From a marine gamma proteobacterium HTCC2080 (GTDB taxonomy: Bacteria; Pseudomonadota; Gammaproteobacteria; Pseudomonadales; Halieaceae): a DNA stretch of 64,000 nt. Both the position numbers and the translations under genes were made by a program. The stretch's first letter is position 1; each line of letters opens with the position of its first letter. Below, piece after piece: positions 36,207-44,194 of the stretch. The notes below the pieces were generated by a model. That model did no database searches. It saw only the letters and a program-made list of their open reading frames with translations, and was not told the DNA's origin. The stretch is from the NCBI GenBank assembly GCA_000169115.1, contig AAVV01000013.1, positions 33,989 through 97,988 on the forward strand, given 5' to 3'.

Positions 36207-36696
36207 AATTTTTTGGCCCTTTTAAATTGTAGTTATCTTGTCAAAGTCATCAAGCCGCGGCTAATGCCACTGCCTGAGTGTAGCCACCGTCAGAAATTCT
36301 GCTAGCGGTTATTTGCAAAAAATGGAATTAGATTCCAACTTAAGGGTGTCACTATTTTTTTGAGAGCTTGGATTCTTGGCGAGGAAGTCTCAAAGGGCAC
36401 ATGTCCCCTCGATAAAAAAACGGGTGTTGTCAAATGGGTGATGTGCGCTTCCTGTTGTTGGCGCCTTCCAATTCCAGGCCACCACAAGCCGCCACTAATA
36501 GTTGAAACAGCTCAAGGTAATACTTTTTTCAACGAACCTTGCCGCGGGGGGCGCTATTACACCGGCTATCCCAGCTTATAGTGCATGTGTACGATGTTCG
36601 CCTAATAAGCTCGCTGCTACGATCTTCCAAGGCGTCACTCTTTTGAGGTTTTGGATGGGCGTATCGTGTTCGAAACATTCAATTCGAGTAGATCCT
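36207..36696. other. Intergenic region before the selenoprotein operon
   Basis: The frame of the next gene is open back to a TTG at 36502, but the added 65 residues look unlike the family. I see no strong promoter or terminator by eye. Confidence 0.4.
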
Positions 36697-37716
36697 ATGA
36701 CGACCTACGCAACGCTCGAAGACATTGAAAACTGTATGGATAATGGCTGGACTGACGGTCTTCCCGTTATTCCACCTTACGGCAGTCTTGTGGATGCAAT
36801 GCTCGAGGCTATGGGTTGGCAAGGTTCCGATAGTGTGGGTGAAATTCCAGATCAGAATATCGTTGTAAGGGCGGAAAAAGCTGCGGCTACTGCGGTAATG
36901 GCCGGATGTAAAACCGAATATGGCCCATTGCTCAGGGCACTTACCGAAGGCTTGTTGGACCCCAAACTCAATCTCAGTGGCGTAGAAGTGACCACAGGAG
37001 GTGCCGCGGTGCTGGTTATCGTCAGTGGCCCCGTTGTTGAGCAGCTTGGCTTTGAACACGAAACCAATGCACTGGGTGCCAATTGCCGCGCAAACGCCAC
37101 GGTTGGTCGCTTTGCTCAAATGATGCGCTACTTTTGCGGACGAGGTGGCGGCGTGCTGCAGTCCCACGGCACTATTGGTCACCCCGGGCGACTTAGTTTT
37201 TGCATCGCCGAGCATCCAAAGACAGAGTGGGGGGCTTACCACACGCAATATGGTTTGCCCGAAACAGCTTCTGCGATCTCGCTAATGTCTACTGAGGGTC
37301 CGAACTCTGTGAACAACCATTATGGTGATACGGGTACTCATATTCTCGACACCATTGGTGATGCCTTATGTCATGCAGGCCAAACCGCATGGTATTACCG
37401 TTCCGGCGGTTTTGTAGTTGTCATTCCGCCTGATCATATGGCACTGGTAGCCAAAGACTTCAGCCGTGAACAGGCGCTGGAGTACATTTATAAGCACGCT
37501 AGACGACAAACCGACGAACTTGCAGAGCTTGGCCGCATCGCCAAGAACCCGATTGAGTTTGCTGAAGTTGCGCCTGGCGAGTTGCGTTCACCTTTGAAAA
37601 GCCGCGAGCAATTGACATTTATTGAATGCGGCAGCAGCGGCGGCCGCTTTTCAGCCATCATCCCGCGGTGGGTCGGGAGCACGCACGCAGTGTGTAGAGA
37701 AATAAAGAGCGTTTAG
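36697..37716 (+). CDS. Conserved TDGLP-motif protein, partner of the UGSC selenoprotein
   Basis: A 339-residue protein that opens MTTYATLEDIENCMDNGWTD and then TDGLPVIPPY, a recognisable family hallmark, followed by AVMAGCKTEYGPLL, SGVEVTTGGAAVLVIVSGP, ANATVGRFAQMMRYFCG, and a late CGSSGGRFSAIIP. Conserved cysteines (AGCKTEY, YFCGRG) could be redox or metal sites. From memory, proteins of this type are found fused to or beside UGSC-family selenoproteins, as here, where the selenoprotein gene starts 30 bp downstream. No function is established that I know of. ATG 36697 is chosen because the upstream extension is unrelated to the family. Confidence 0.7.
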   Translation: MTTYATLEDIENCMDNGWTDGLPVIPPYGSLVDAMLEAMGWQGSDSVGEIPDQNIVVRAEKAAATAVMAGCKTEYGPLLRALTEGLLDPKLNLSGVEVTTGGAAVLVIVSGPVVEQLGFEHETNALGANCRANATVGRFAQMMRYFCGRGGGVLQSHGTIGHPGRLSFCIAEHPKTEWGAYHTQYGLPETASAISLMSTEGPNSVNNHYGDTGTHILDTIGDALCHAGQTAWYYRSGGFVVVIPPDHMALVAKDFSREQALEYIYKHARRQTDELAELGRIAKNPIEFAEVAPGELRSPLKSREQLTFIECGSSGGRFSAIIPRWVGSTHAVCREIKSV

Positions 37717-37746
37717 AAATTTTAGGCCTTGAGAATGGAGAGTGTG

Positions 37747-38361
37747 ATGACAAAAGCAACCACTAATGGACCAGTCTATAACCCGCCGGCGGAACAACTT
37801 ACCAGTTGTGGAGACGTCTCTTGCGAATTGCTAGTGGACCCAATACCAAGGCCTGCGCCCGAAGCAATAACAGTGAGTCTGAGGCCAAAGGTAGCAAAGG
37901 TGACGTTTGTCGATCACCACAAGCCAAACTCCAGAATAATTATGGAGTACACGCAAAGTGTATTGCGTAAGCGCGGCATTGAGGTTGAAGGCGAGATTTT
38001 CATCAAGGCTGACGCCAGTACCCGTATGCCAGCAGCTATGTTGCAATCGCTCTCTCAGGAGCGGGGGCTGATTCTCTGCGGTATATCCGACTGAGGCAGT
38101 TGTTCGTCGGGCAGTTCGCTTGACTCAATAGCACTTCAGCGACTCGGCGTGGCCGGGTTCGCGATATTAACGCAACCTTTCGGGGATCAGATTGATCGCT
38201 GCATGACCTATCAACCTTCTGATAGACCCCTGCCGGCTATCGTCGTGGATCATCCTACCCAAATGGTTGAAGACGACGTGTTGCACCGTCGCGCAGAGCA
38301 GATTGCCGATGCAGTCGAGCGATTACTCAATGATGAAGAACCGGAGAATCCATCGCCATGA
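37747..38361 (+). CDS. UGSC-family selenoprotein (UGA at codon 116 read as selenocysteine)
   Basis: Conventional calling ends this gene at TGA 38092-38094. The same frame continues without a stop to 38361 and reads LCGISD-Sec-GSCSSGSSLD, the exact UGSC motif of a known family of small (seleno)proteins in which Cys replaces Sec in some members. The downstream part (SIALQRLGVAGFAILTQP, then AIVVDHPTQMVEDDV) is conserved-looking. The read-through product has 204 residues, and its stop TGA overlaps the ATG of the next gene (ATGA), as expected in an operon. ATG 37747 has GGAGAG just upstream. No signal peptide. The function is unknown; a Sec/Cys redox pair (Sec116 and Cys119) is plausible. SelA, SelB, SelC and SelD must exist elsewhere in the genome. 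Confidence 0.88.
38092..38125 (+). promoter_or_regulatory. UGA codon and weak bSECIS-like hairpin
   Basis: Directly after the UGA, bases 38098-38106 (AGTTGTTCG) can pair with 38117-38125 (CGCTTGACT) with two mismatches and two G-U pairs, enclosing a 10-base loop containing GGG. The position fits a bacterial SECIS, but the stem is weak and found by eye only. Confidence 0.25.
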
Positions 38362-39338
38362 ACAACGCTCTATCGGTACTTGGCACCGGCGTGTATCTAC
38401 CGCCTTCACAACCCGTGCGGGATATTGTCGCAGCTGCAGGTCAAGACCCCAGTGGGCATCAGGGCTGGGATAATTGTTGTCACGCCCTTGAAGGCGATCA
38501 TCCAAGCACAATGGGTATCACCGCCCTGCGATCAGCGTTGGAGGACGCCAACGTCGACCCCAGTGAGCTTAAGTTGGTTTTGTTCGCCGGCATGTCACGT
38601 GATTACCTGCCGTCGTGGTCGGTAGCCACTGAAATCATAAAGGCGCTGGGGGCCCCGGTTCACTGTATGGCCCTGGACATGACGATTGGGTGCCTGGGCG
38701 CACTGTCAGCTCTGGATATGGCCCAGGGCTGGCTAGCAACTCATAATGGTGGCGTAGCGGCAATCGTTGCTGCGGAGCGCTGGACGTATACGATTGACTA
38801 CACCTCCATTGAAAACCTCGGCCTCTGGGGCCACAGTGACGGTGCTGCAGCTGTCATAGTTAGTCGTGATACCGCTCATCAATCTAAGGGCTCGTTTTGC
38901 GGCGCTGAATTTGTTTCCCAGAGCGATTTAAATGGCACTGTTTTGGTTGAATACGGTGGAACTCGTTTCCCTATCGCTCCCGAGGGTGAAGCGCCGTATG
39001 GGCGCAAGCTAGTGGGTTTAAGCCGAAATGATTTGCGGCAGCGATATTCAGACGGTTATTCCGGCAGCTTTGAAGCTCTGAAGGCACGATTTAACTGCAA
39101 TCCCGAGCGCGTGATTATTAATCAGACTGCCAATCTGTTTCTGCATTTGATTGCTTCGGTCGTAGAAATTCCTATCGAGAATTTTTTGGTGACCGGCCAC
39201 GATACAGGGCATGTTGGCTCTGCGGATATTCTGATTGGGTTAGACCGGCTGATACATGATGGCGGCATTAACGAGCCATATCTTGTGGCTGGCAGTACGC
39301 CCTATGCATTCGGTTCAGGTTTGTTGATGCCGGCATAA
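38358..39338 (+). CDS. KAS III-like thiolase-fold protein with altered His and Asn
   Basis: A 326-residue thiolase-superfamily protein of the FabH type: it opens SVLGTGVYLPP and has the nucleophile Cys in MTIGCLGALSALDMA (about residue 113). In FabH the other catalytic residues lie in HQAN and GNTS. Here the first reads INQTANLF (His replaced by Asn) and the second GHDTGHVG (Asn replaced by Asp), so decarboxylative condensation by the usual triad is doubtful; an acyltransferase or beta-ketothioester role is possible. Its ATG overlaps the selenoprotein stop, so it is translationally coupled to it and probably works in the same pathway. Confidence 0.8.
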   Translation: MNNALSVLGTGVYLPPSQPVRDIVAAAGQDPSGHQGWDNCCHALEGDHPSTMGITALRSALEDANVDPSELKLVLFAGMSRDYLPSWSVATEIIKALGAPVHCMALDMTIGCLGALSALDMAQGWLATHNGGVAAIVAAERWTYTIDYTSIENLGLWGHSDGAAAVIVSRDTAHQSKGSFCGAEFVSQSDLNGTVLVEYGGTRFPIAPEGEAPYGRKLVGLSRNDLRQRYSDGYSGSFEALKARFNCNPERVIINQTANLFLHLIASVVEIPIENFLVTGHDTGHVGSADILIGLDRLIHDGGINEPYLVAGSTPYAFGSGLLMPA

Positions 39339-39907
39339 CTCGGATGGATTTACGGCTTTGGCCACCAACTGGTCTGAATAGGGCACCTTTACTGCAGAGG
39401 CTCTGCTGCTTTGAGTGTGCTAGACGGTCGAGTTAGCACTGTTGCGGCAACCAAATGACGGAATAGGTAGAATTCGGAGCTACCGAGCACATTTAACGCT
39501 TGACTGGTTTTTTAGACCAGGCACCTGCTCATGACGGGTTCCAATTTCGGGTCGTCACTAATAGTTGAAAATATTTGCGGCAAGGCATTACCAGGGATAC
39601 GGATTGATATTCAAAACTCTGTGTTCAACCGCGCTGTCGGCAGTGGCCATTGGCCAAGATCCAGATCTAGTTCTAACTCTGCGGCAAGTGCGGCATAACT
39701 GCCTTACTTTGAGCGAGGTATTACGAGGGTTCTGGTCATTGCCTAATGCACCTATTAACGGCGCTGTAGACGAGTGCGTTGACCGTAATTTGCTTGAGTT
39801 TGAACTTGGAGTATGTTTTTCTACCCGCCAGTTTTCTGGCAGTCTGTAAGCTGAAGTAAGAAACAGACGCCAAACTTAAATCCCATGTGCATCCCAACGG
39901 AGAGATC
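39339..39907. other. Intergenic region between the KAS III-like and thiolase genes
   Basis: Holds a TGGCCATTGGCCA heptamer-repeat relic at 39644-39656. A 94-codon frame at 39565 starts with TTG and matches nothing. No terminator is evident. Confidence 0.4.
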
Positions 39908-41116
39908 ATGACTACAACTGCATACATATACGACGCTGTCCGAACCCCACGCAGCAAGGGCAAGAAAGACGGCACTTTGCATGAGGTAAAGCCGGTAGAT
40001 TTGGGTGGCGGTTTATTGCGCGCCCTGCAGTCTCGACAAGACCTCGATACCTCTTATGTAGACGATGTAGTGATGGGCTGTGTGACGCCCATTGGTGAAC
40101 AGGGTTCCGACGTTGCCAAAATGATCGTTCAAAATGCCGATTGGGATGAATCGGTGGCCGGAGTTCAGCTTGATCGGTTTTGCGCCTCGGGCTTAGAAGC
40201 CGTCAACATAGCGGCGCAGAAAGTGGCCTCGGGATGGGAAGATTTAGTGGTTGCCGGTGGCATTGAGTGTATGTCTCGGGTGCCTATGGGCTCTAACGGT
40301 GGGGCCATGGGCTCGGATCCGGGTTTTTCTATGAAAACCGGTTTTGTACCTCAGGGGATTGGCGCTGACACGATTGCGACACTCGCAGGCTGGTCTCGCG
40401 AGGACGTGGATGCTTACGCCCTGCAGTCTCAGCAGCGTGCAACCCACGCCCGAGACAGCGGCTGGTTTGATGGGTCTGTGATTCCTGTGAAAGATGAATG
40501 TGGCATTACAATTTTAGAGCGCGACGATTTCATTAAGCCCCAGACAACTATGGAAGGTCTGGCCAAACTCAAAGCCTCTTTCGAAATGCACGGAGGCTTA
40601 GGTTTTGACGACATTATTATGAATAAGTACTCAGAGCTGGATCGAATTAACCACGTTCATACCCCCGGTAACTCGTCAGGTATTGTCGATGGCTCCTCAG
40701 CCGTACTGATCGGTAGTGAGCGTGCGGCGAAAGATTTGGGGCTCAAGCCCCGGGGACGAATTGTTGCGACAGCAGTGCTCGCCACCGACCCGATCATTAT
40801 GTTGACCGGACCTGGCCCAGCCGCAATGAAGTGCCTGAAAAAGGCGGGAATGACAAAAGCAGACATCGATCTTTGGGAAATTAACGAAGCTTTCGCCTCT
40901 GTGGTACTGCGGTACATGCAAGATCTGGACTTAGACCCTGAGGTGACGAACGTAAATGGCGGCTCCATTGCTATGGGGCACCCGTTAGGCGCCACAGGTG
41001 GCTGCCTTGTAAGCACCATGCTTGATGAGCTCGAGCGCCGAGATGCCAAGCGCGCCATGTTGTCGCTGTGTGTCGGTGGCGGCATGGGTATTTCAACCAT
41101 CATCGAGCGCGTTTAA
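39908..41116 (+). CDS. Acetyl-CoA C-acetyltransferase (thiolase)
   Basis: A 402-residue thiolase that cleaves 3-ketoacyl-CoA to acetyl-CoA. Catalytic residues are in place: Cys in [12 protein letters not shown], His in [11 protein letters not shown], and the second Cys in SLCVGGGMG near the end. ATG 39908 is preferred since GGAG lies upstream; an earlier ATG at 39887 adds seven residues. The next gene is the matching hydratase/dehydrogenase 24 bp downstream, so together they complete a beta-oxidation cycle. Confidence 0.94.
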   Translation: MTTTAYIYDAVRTPRSKGKKDGTLHEVKPVDLGGGLLRALQSRQDLDTSYVDDVVMGCVTPIGEQGSDVAKMIVQNADWDESVAGVQLDRFCASGLEAVNIAAQKVASGWEDLVVAGGIECMSRVPMGSNGGAMGSDPGFSMKTGFVPQGIGADTIATLAGWSREDVDAYALQSQQRATHARDSGWFDGSVIPVKDECGITILERDDFIKPQTTMEGLAKLKASFEMHGGLGFDDIIMNKYSELDRINHVHTPGNSSGIVDGSSAVLIGSERAAKDLGLKPRGRIVATAVLATDPIIMLTGPGPAAMKCLKKAGMTKADIDLWEINEAFASVVLRYMQDLDLDPEVTNVNGGSIAMGHPLGATGGCLVSTMLDELERRDAKRAMLSLCVGGGMGISTIIERV

Positions 41117-41140
41117 GCCAAAGATAAGGACATCACTATC

Positions 41141-43288
41141 ATGACTGGATTTAATTACGAAAAAGATGCCGACGGTATCGTCACCATCACTATGGACATG
41201 GATGGGCCCGTCAACTCTATGAGTGACGCGTTTCTTCCCCTGCTTAGCGAGACCGCTGACAAACTCGAGGCCGAAGAGGGGCTTACGGGTGTAGTACTGA
41301 CTTCCGCTAAAAAGACCTTTTTTGCCGGTGGCGATCTCAACATGCTCTGCCAAGTGACCGAAGACTCGGCCGAAGAGTTTTTCCATGGCGTTGAGGCTAC
41401 AAAGGCCGTTATGCGTCGAATTGAGAAGCTTACAGTTCCCGTTGCCGCCGCAATAAACGGCGCGGCCTTGGGCGGCGGTCTGGAGCTGGCGCTTGCCTGT
41501 AATCATCGTGTGGCATGGGATGATAAATCGGTGCAGCTGGGATTCCCCGAGGTGACTTTAGGTTTGCTTCCTGGGGGTGGTGGCGTCGTGAAGGCGATTT
41601 ACCTAATGGGCTTAATGGCGTCTAACGAGTACATTTTAGAGGGCAAGCGCGTCGCACCTGCCAAGGCCCAGGCTTCAGGGTTGATCGATGCGACCGTTGC
41701 TACTCTGGATGAATTGCTGCCAGCGGCGAAAGCCTGGGTAAAGGCCCATAAAGACGATGAGGCTGCGAGTACGCAACCCTGGGATACCAAGGGGTACAAA
41801 ATACCCGGTGGCGGAGTAAACCATCCGGCCGTGGCTCAAATGCTCCCGGCAGCAGCAGCTATGCTGCAGCAAAAAACACGCGGGCTGCTGCCGGCCCCGG
41901 CGAAAATTTTAGATATCGCCGTAGCTGCGCTGCGGGTTGATTTTGAAACCGCTATGCGTATCGAAAGTCGTGGTCTCACGTACTTGGCCTGTACACCTGT
42001 TGCCAAGAATATGATCAACACGTTCTTCTTCCAAATGAATCAAATCAGCGGCGGTGCCTCTCGGCCTAAAGACGTTGAACCTCAGAAAACGCGTAAAGTT
42101 GGCGTTCTCGGCGCGGGCATGATGGGGCAGGGTATCGCTTACGTCTCAGCCATGGCAGGCATTGAAGTTATCCTCAAAGATATCTCTCAAGAAGCTGCCG
42201 ATAAAGGCAAAGCCTACTCGGAAAAACTATTGGCCAAGCGCGTCAGTAAAGGCCGCATGACTGAGGAGAAAGCTCAGGGCATTCTTGCGTTGATCAAGCC
42301 AACGGCTGCTAACGAAGACCTGCAAGGCTGTGACTTAATCATTGAAGCGGTTTTCGAAAATATTAAGTTGAAGCACAAGATTACTCAGGAGTTAGAGGGC
42401 TACCTTGCAGAGGGCGGTGTTTGGGGCTCAAATACCTCAACGCTACCGATCACTCAGTTGTCTGAAGCGAGCCGCGATGCCAGTAACTTTATTGGTGTGC
42501 ACTTCTTTTCTCCCGTCGACAAAATGCCCCTGGTCGAAATTATCATGGGAGAAAACACCGGTGATGTCGCATTGGCGAAGGCCTTTGATTACGCGCTGCA
42601 AATTCGCAAAACCCCGATTGTGGTCAACGATTCACTGGGCTTCTTCACCTCGCGAACCTTCGGTACCTTCATTGATGAGGGCGTGCGTCTGTTGAGTGAA
42701 GGAATGCATCCGGTGAAGGTTGATAACCTAGGGAAAGCCATTGGCATGCCCGTAGGCCCCCTCGCAGTGTATGACGAGGTGAGTCTAGAGTTGTCCCGTA
42801 AGGCCCAGGAGACCTGGGAGGAGATGGGTATCGATACCAGCGCTAGAGATGGCGCCGTCGCCCGTGACGTTGTGAATACCATGATTGGCGAGCACGGTCG
42901 TGGCGGTCGCCATCACGGCGGCGGTTTTTATGAATACGCTGAGGATGGCACAAAAGCCATTTGGCCTCCGCTACTCGATATCTACTACAAGGCTGAGGTT
43001 AATATCCCGGTTGACGATGCCAAAGATCGTTTGTTGTTCCGTCAGGTGATAGAAGCTTTGCGCTGTCTTGAGGAGGGCGTTTTACGCACGGTCGCCGATG
43101 GCAATATTGGCTCGATCATGGGTATCGGTGCGCCAGCATGGACAGGAGGGTTGCTCCAATTTGTGAATACCTACGGTCTGGCACGATTCTCCAGCCGATG
43201 CGACGAGCTCGCGGCGGTTTACGGAGAGCGGTTCAAAGCGCCAAAAATTGTCGCTGACAAAATGGCCGCAGGCGAAATGTTTAACTGA
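41141..43288 (+). CDS. FadJ-like enoyl-CoA hydratase/3-hydroxyacyl-CoA dehydrogenase
   Basis: A 715-residue fusion. The N-terminal crotonase domain (residues about 1-290) has the oxyanion-hole segments FFAGGDLN and NGAALGGGLELALA with the catalytic Glu region LGFPEVTLGLLPGGGG. A linker leads to the NAD-binding domain (VGVLGAGMMGQGIAYVSA, about residue 320) and the 3-hydroxyacyl-CoA dehydrogenase helical domains with VHFFSPVDKMPLVEII. This is the alpha subunit of the trifunctional beta-oxidation complex, pairing with the thiolase just upstream. The hairpin terminator after it suggests the two form one transcript. Confidence 0.95.
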   Translation: MTGFNYEKDADGIVTITMDMDGPVNSMSDAFLPLLSETADKLEAEEGLTGVVLTSAKKTFFAGGDLNMLCQVTEDSAEEFFHGVEATKAVMRRIEKLTVPVAAAINGAALGGGLELALACNHRVAWDDKSVQLGFPEVTLGLLPGGGGVVKAIYLMGLMASNEYILEGKRVAPAKAQASGLIDATVATLDELLPAAKAWVKAHKDDEAASTQPWDTKGYKIPGGGVNHPAVAQMLPAAAAMLQQKTRGLLPAPAKILDIAVAALRVDFETAMRIESRGLTYLACTPVAKNMINTFFFQMNQISGGASRPKDVEPQKTRKVGVLGAGMMGQGIAYVSAMAGIEVILKDISQEAADKGKAYSEKLLAKRVSKGRMTEEKAQGILALIKPTAANEDLQGCDLIIEAVFENIKLKHKITQELEGYLAEGGVWGSNTSTLPITQLSEASRDASNFIGVHFFSPVDKMPLVEIIMGENTGDVALAKAFDYALQIRKTPIVVNDSLGFFTSRTFGTFIDEGVRLLSEGMHPVKVDNLGKAIGMPVGPLAVYDEVSLELSRKAQETWEEMGIDTSARDGAVARDVVNTMIGEHGRGGRHHGGGFYEYAEDGTKAIWPPLLDIYYKAEVNIPVDDAKDRLLFRQVIEALRCLEEGVLRTVADGNIGSIMGIGAPAWTGGLLQFVNTYGLARFSSRCDELAAVYGERFKAPKIVADKMAAGEMFN

Positions 43289-43357
43289 GCACGACGCCCA
43301 CTGGGTGAGCTTGGCTTCGGTGGGCTAGGCGCAACAGATACTAAAAATACGCGGGGC

Positions 43358-43398
43358 CCTGTATCGGTAATGCCGATACAGGTGTCGGCGTTTTCTAG
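43358..43398 (+). terminator. Perfect hairpin after the beta-oxidation operon
   Basis: A perfect 10-bp inverted repeat CCTGTATCGG/CCGATACAGG with a 5-base loop, followed after a few bases by TTTT. It is a likely terminator, though the T-run is short and delayed. Confidence 0.55.
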
Positions 43399-43473
43399 TT
43401 CCTAGCCCCCTCGCATGGTGTCGTCACATGGGTGACAATGCGCAATCAGCAGACCTAGCGAAGTCATCTGACA

Positions 43474-44094
43474 ATGTGTGGACGCTATACGCTTAGTGTT
43501 ACCCAGCGACCCGAGCTAAATGCCCTTGGGTTACAGACGGCCGATCGCTTTAATATCGCGCCCGGGTCGTCGGTGTTAACCCGAGATGAGCAGGGCGAGC
43601 ATCGCATGATGCCTTGGAGCTTCTCACCTCCTTGGGCCAAAAAGCCTATGAATTTGAGTAACGCACGCAGTGAAACCCTTCGTGAAAAGCCCGCTTTTCG
43701 TCGATCCCGGCGCTGCGTGCTATTGGCAGACGGTTGGTATGAATGGCAACGTGCAGAGGGCCAAAAGCGGCCTTGGTATCATCACATCGAGGGCGAGCTG
43801 TTGTATTTTGCCGGCCTCTATAATGACACCAGCGGCTGTGCCATTGTTACCCGAAGTGCGCTGGATACGGTTGCCCCCATTCACCATCGTCAACCGGTGC
43901 TGTTGGAGGCGCGGGGCGTTGAGCATTGGTTAAAGGGCCATGATCTATTTGCCAGTGCGATTACCCATAGGGTCCATTGCCATGAAGTGAGCACGCGGGT
44001 AAACCGCCCTAGCGTAGACGATCTAGCGCTGACACTACCGGTTTCTGCAAGCATTCCAGAATCGCCCCCCGGCAATGAAGATCTCTTTGAGTAA
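43474..44094 (+). CDS. SRAP (HMCES/YedK) abasic-site DNA-protein crosslink protein
   Basis: A 206-residue SRAP-domain protein. Cys2 at the start (MCGRYTL) is the nucleophile that crosslinks to abasic sites in single-stranded DNA, protecting them. Other active-site residues are visible: Asn and Arg in LSNARSET, Glu in DGWYEW, and His in IHHRQPVLL. The length and order match YedK. The start is fixed by the required Cys2. Stands alone. Confidence 0.95.
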   Translation: MCGRYTLSVTQRPELNALGLQTADRFNIAPGSSVLTRDEQGEHRMMPWSFSPPWAKKPMNLSNARSETLREKPAFRRSRRCVLLADGWYEWQRAEGQKRPWYHHIEGELLYFAGLYNDTSGCAIVTRSALDTVAPIHHRQPVLLEARGVEHWLKGHDLFASAITHRVHCHEVSTRVNRPSVDDLALTLPVSASIPESPPGNEDLFE

Positions 44095-44151
44095 CCCAGA
44101 CTCCCGGGGCGGTGTGCGTTGATCGATCTTTGGTGAAAATAACACATCCAT

Positions 44152-44175
44152 GAAAAAGCCGGCACAAGGCCGGCT
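44152..44175 (-). terminator. Terminator of the subtilase gene
   Basis: Reading on the minus strand, AGCCGGC/GCCGGCT around a 5-base loop, followed by TTTTTC. It lies 20 bp past the stop of the S8 peptidase. Confidence 0.85.
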
Positions 44176-44194
44176 CAGTCCACACCTAGGTGTA

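Noticed and set aside
36502..36696. Upstream extension of the TDGLP gene from TTG 36502
   Set aside because: The added residues lack resemblance to the family, which starts at MTTYATLED.
37729..38094. Reading 37729-38094 and 38149-38361 as two separate small genes
   Set aside because: They share one frame joined only by the TGA, and the UGSC motif spans the junction.
36493..39570. Identical 15-mer CACTAATAGTTGAAA at 36493 and 39556
   Set aside because: In 64 kb about two exact 15-base repeats are expected by chance, and no longer similarity surrounds it.
39565..39849. 94-codon frame before the thiolase gene
   Set aside because: TTG start, no ribosome binding site, no recognisable motif.
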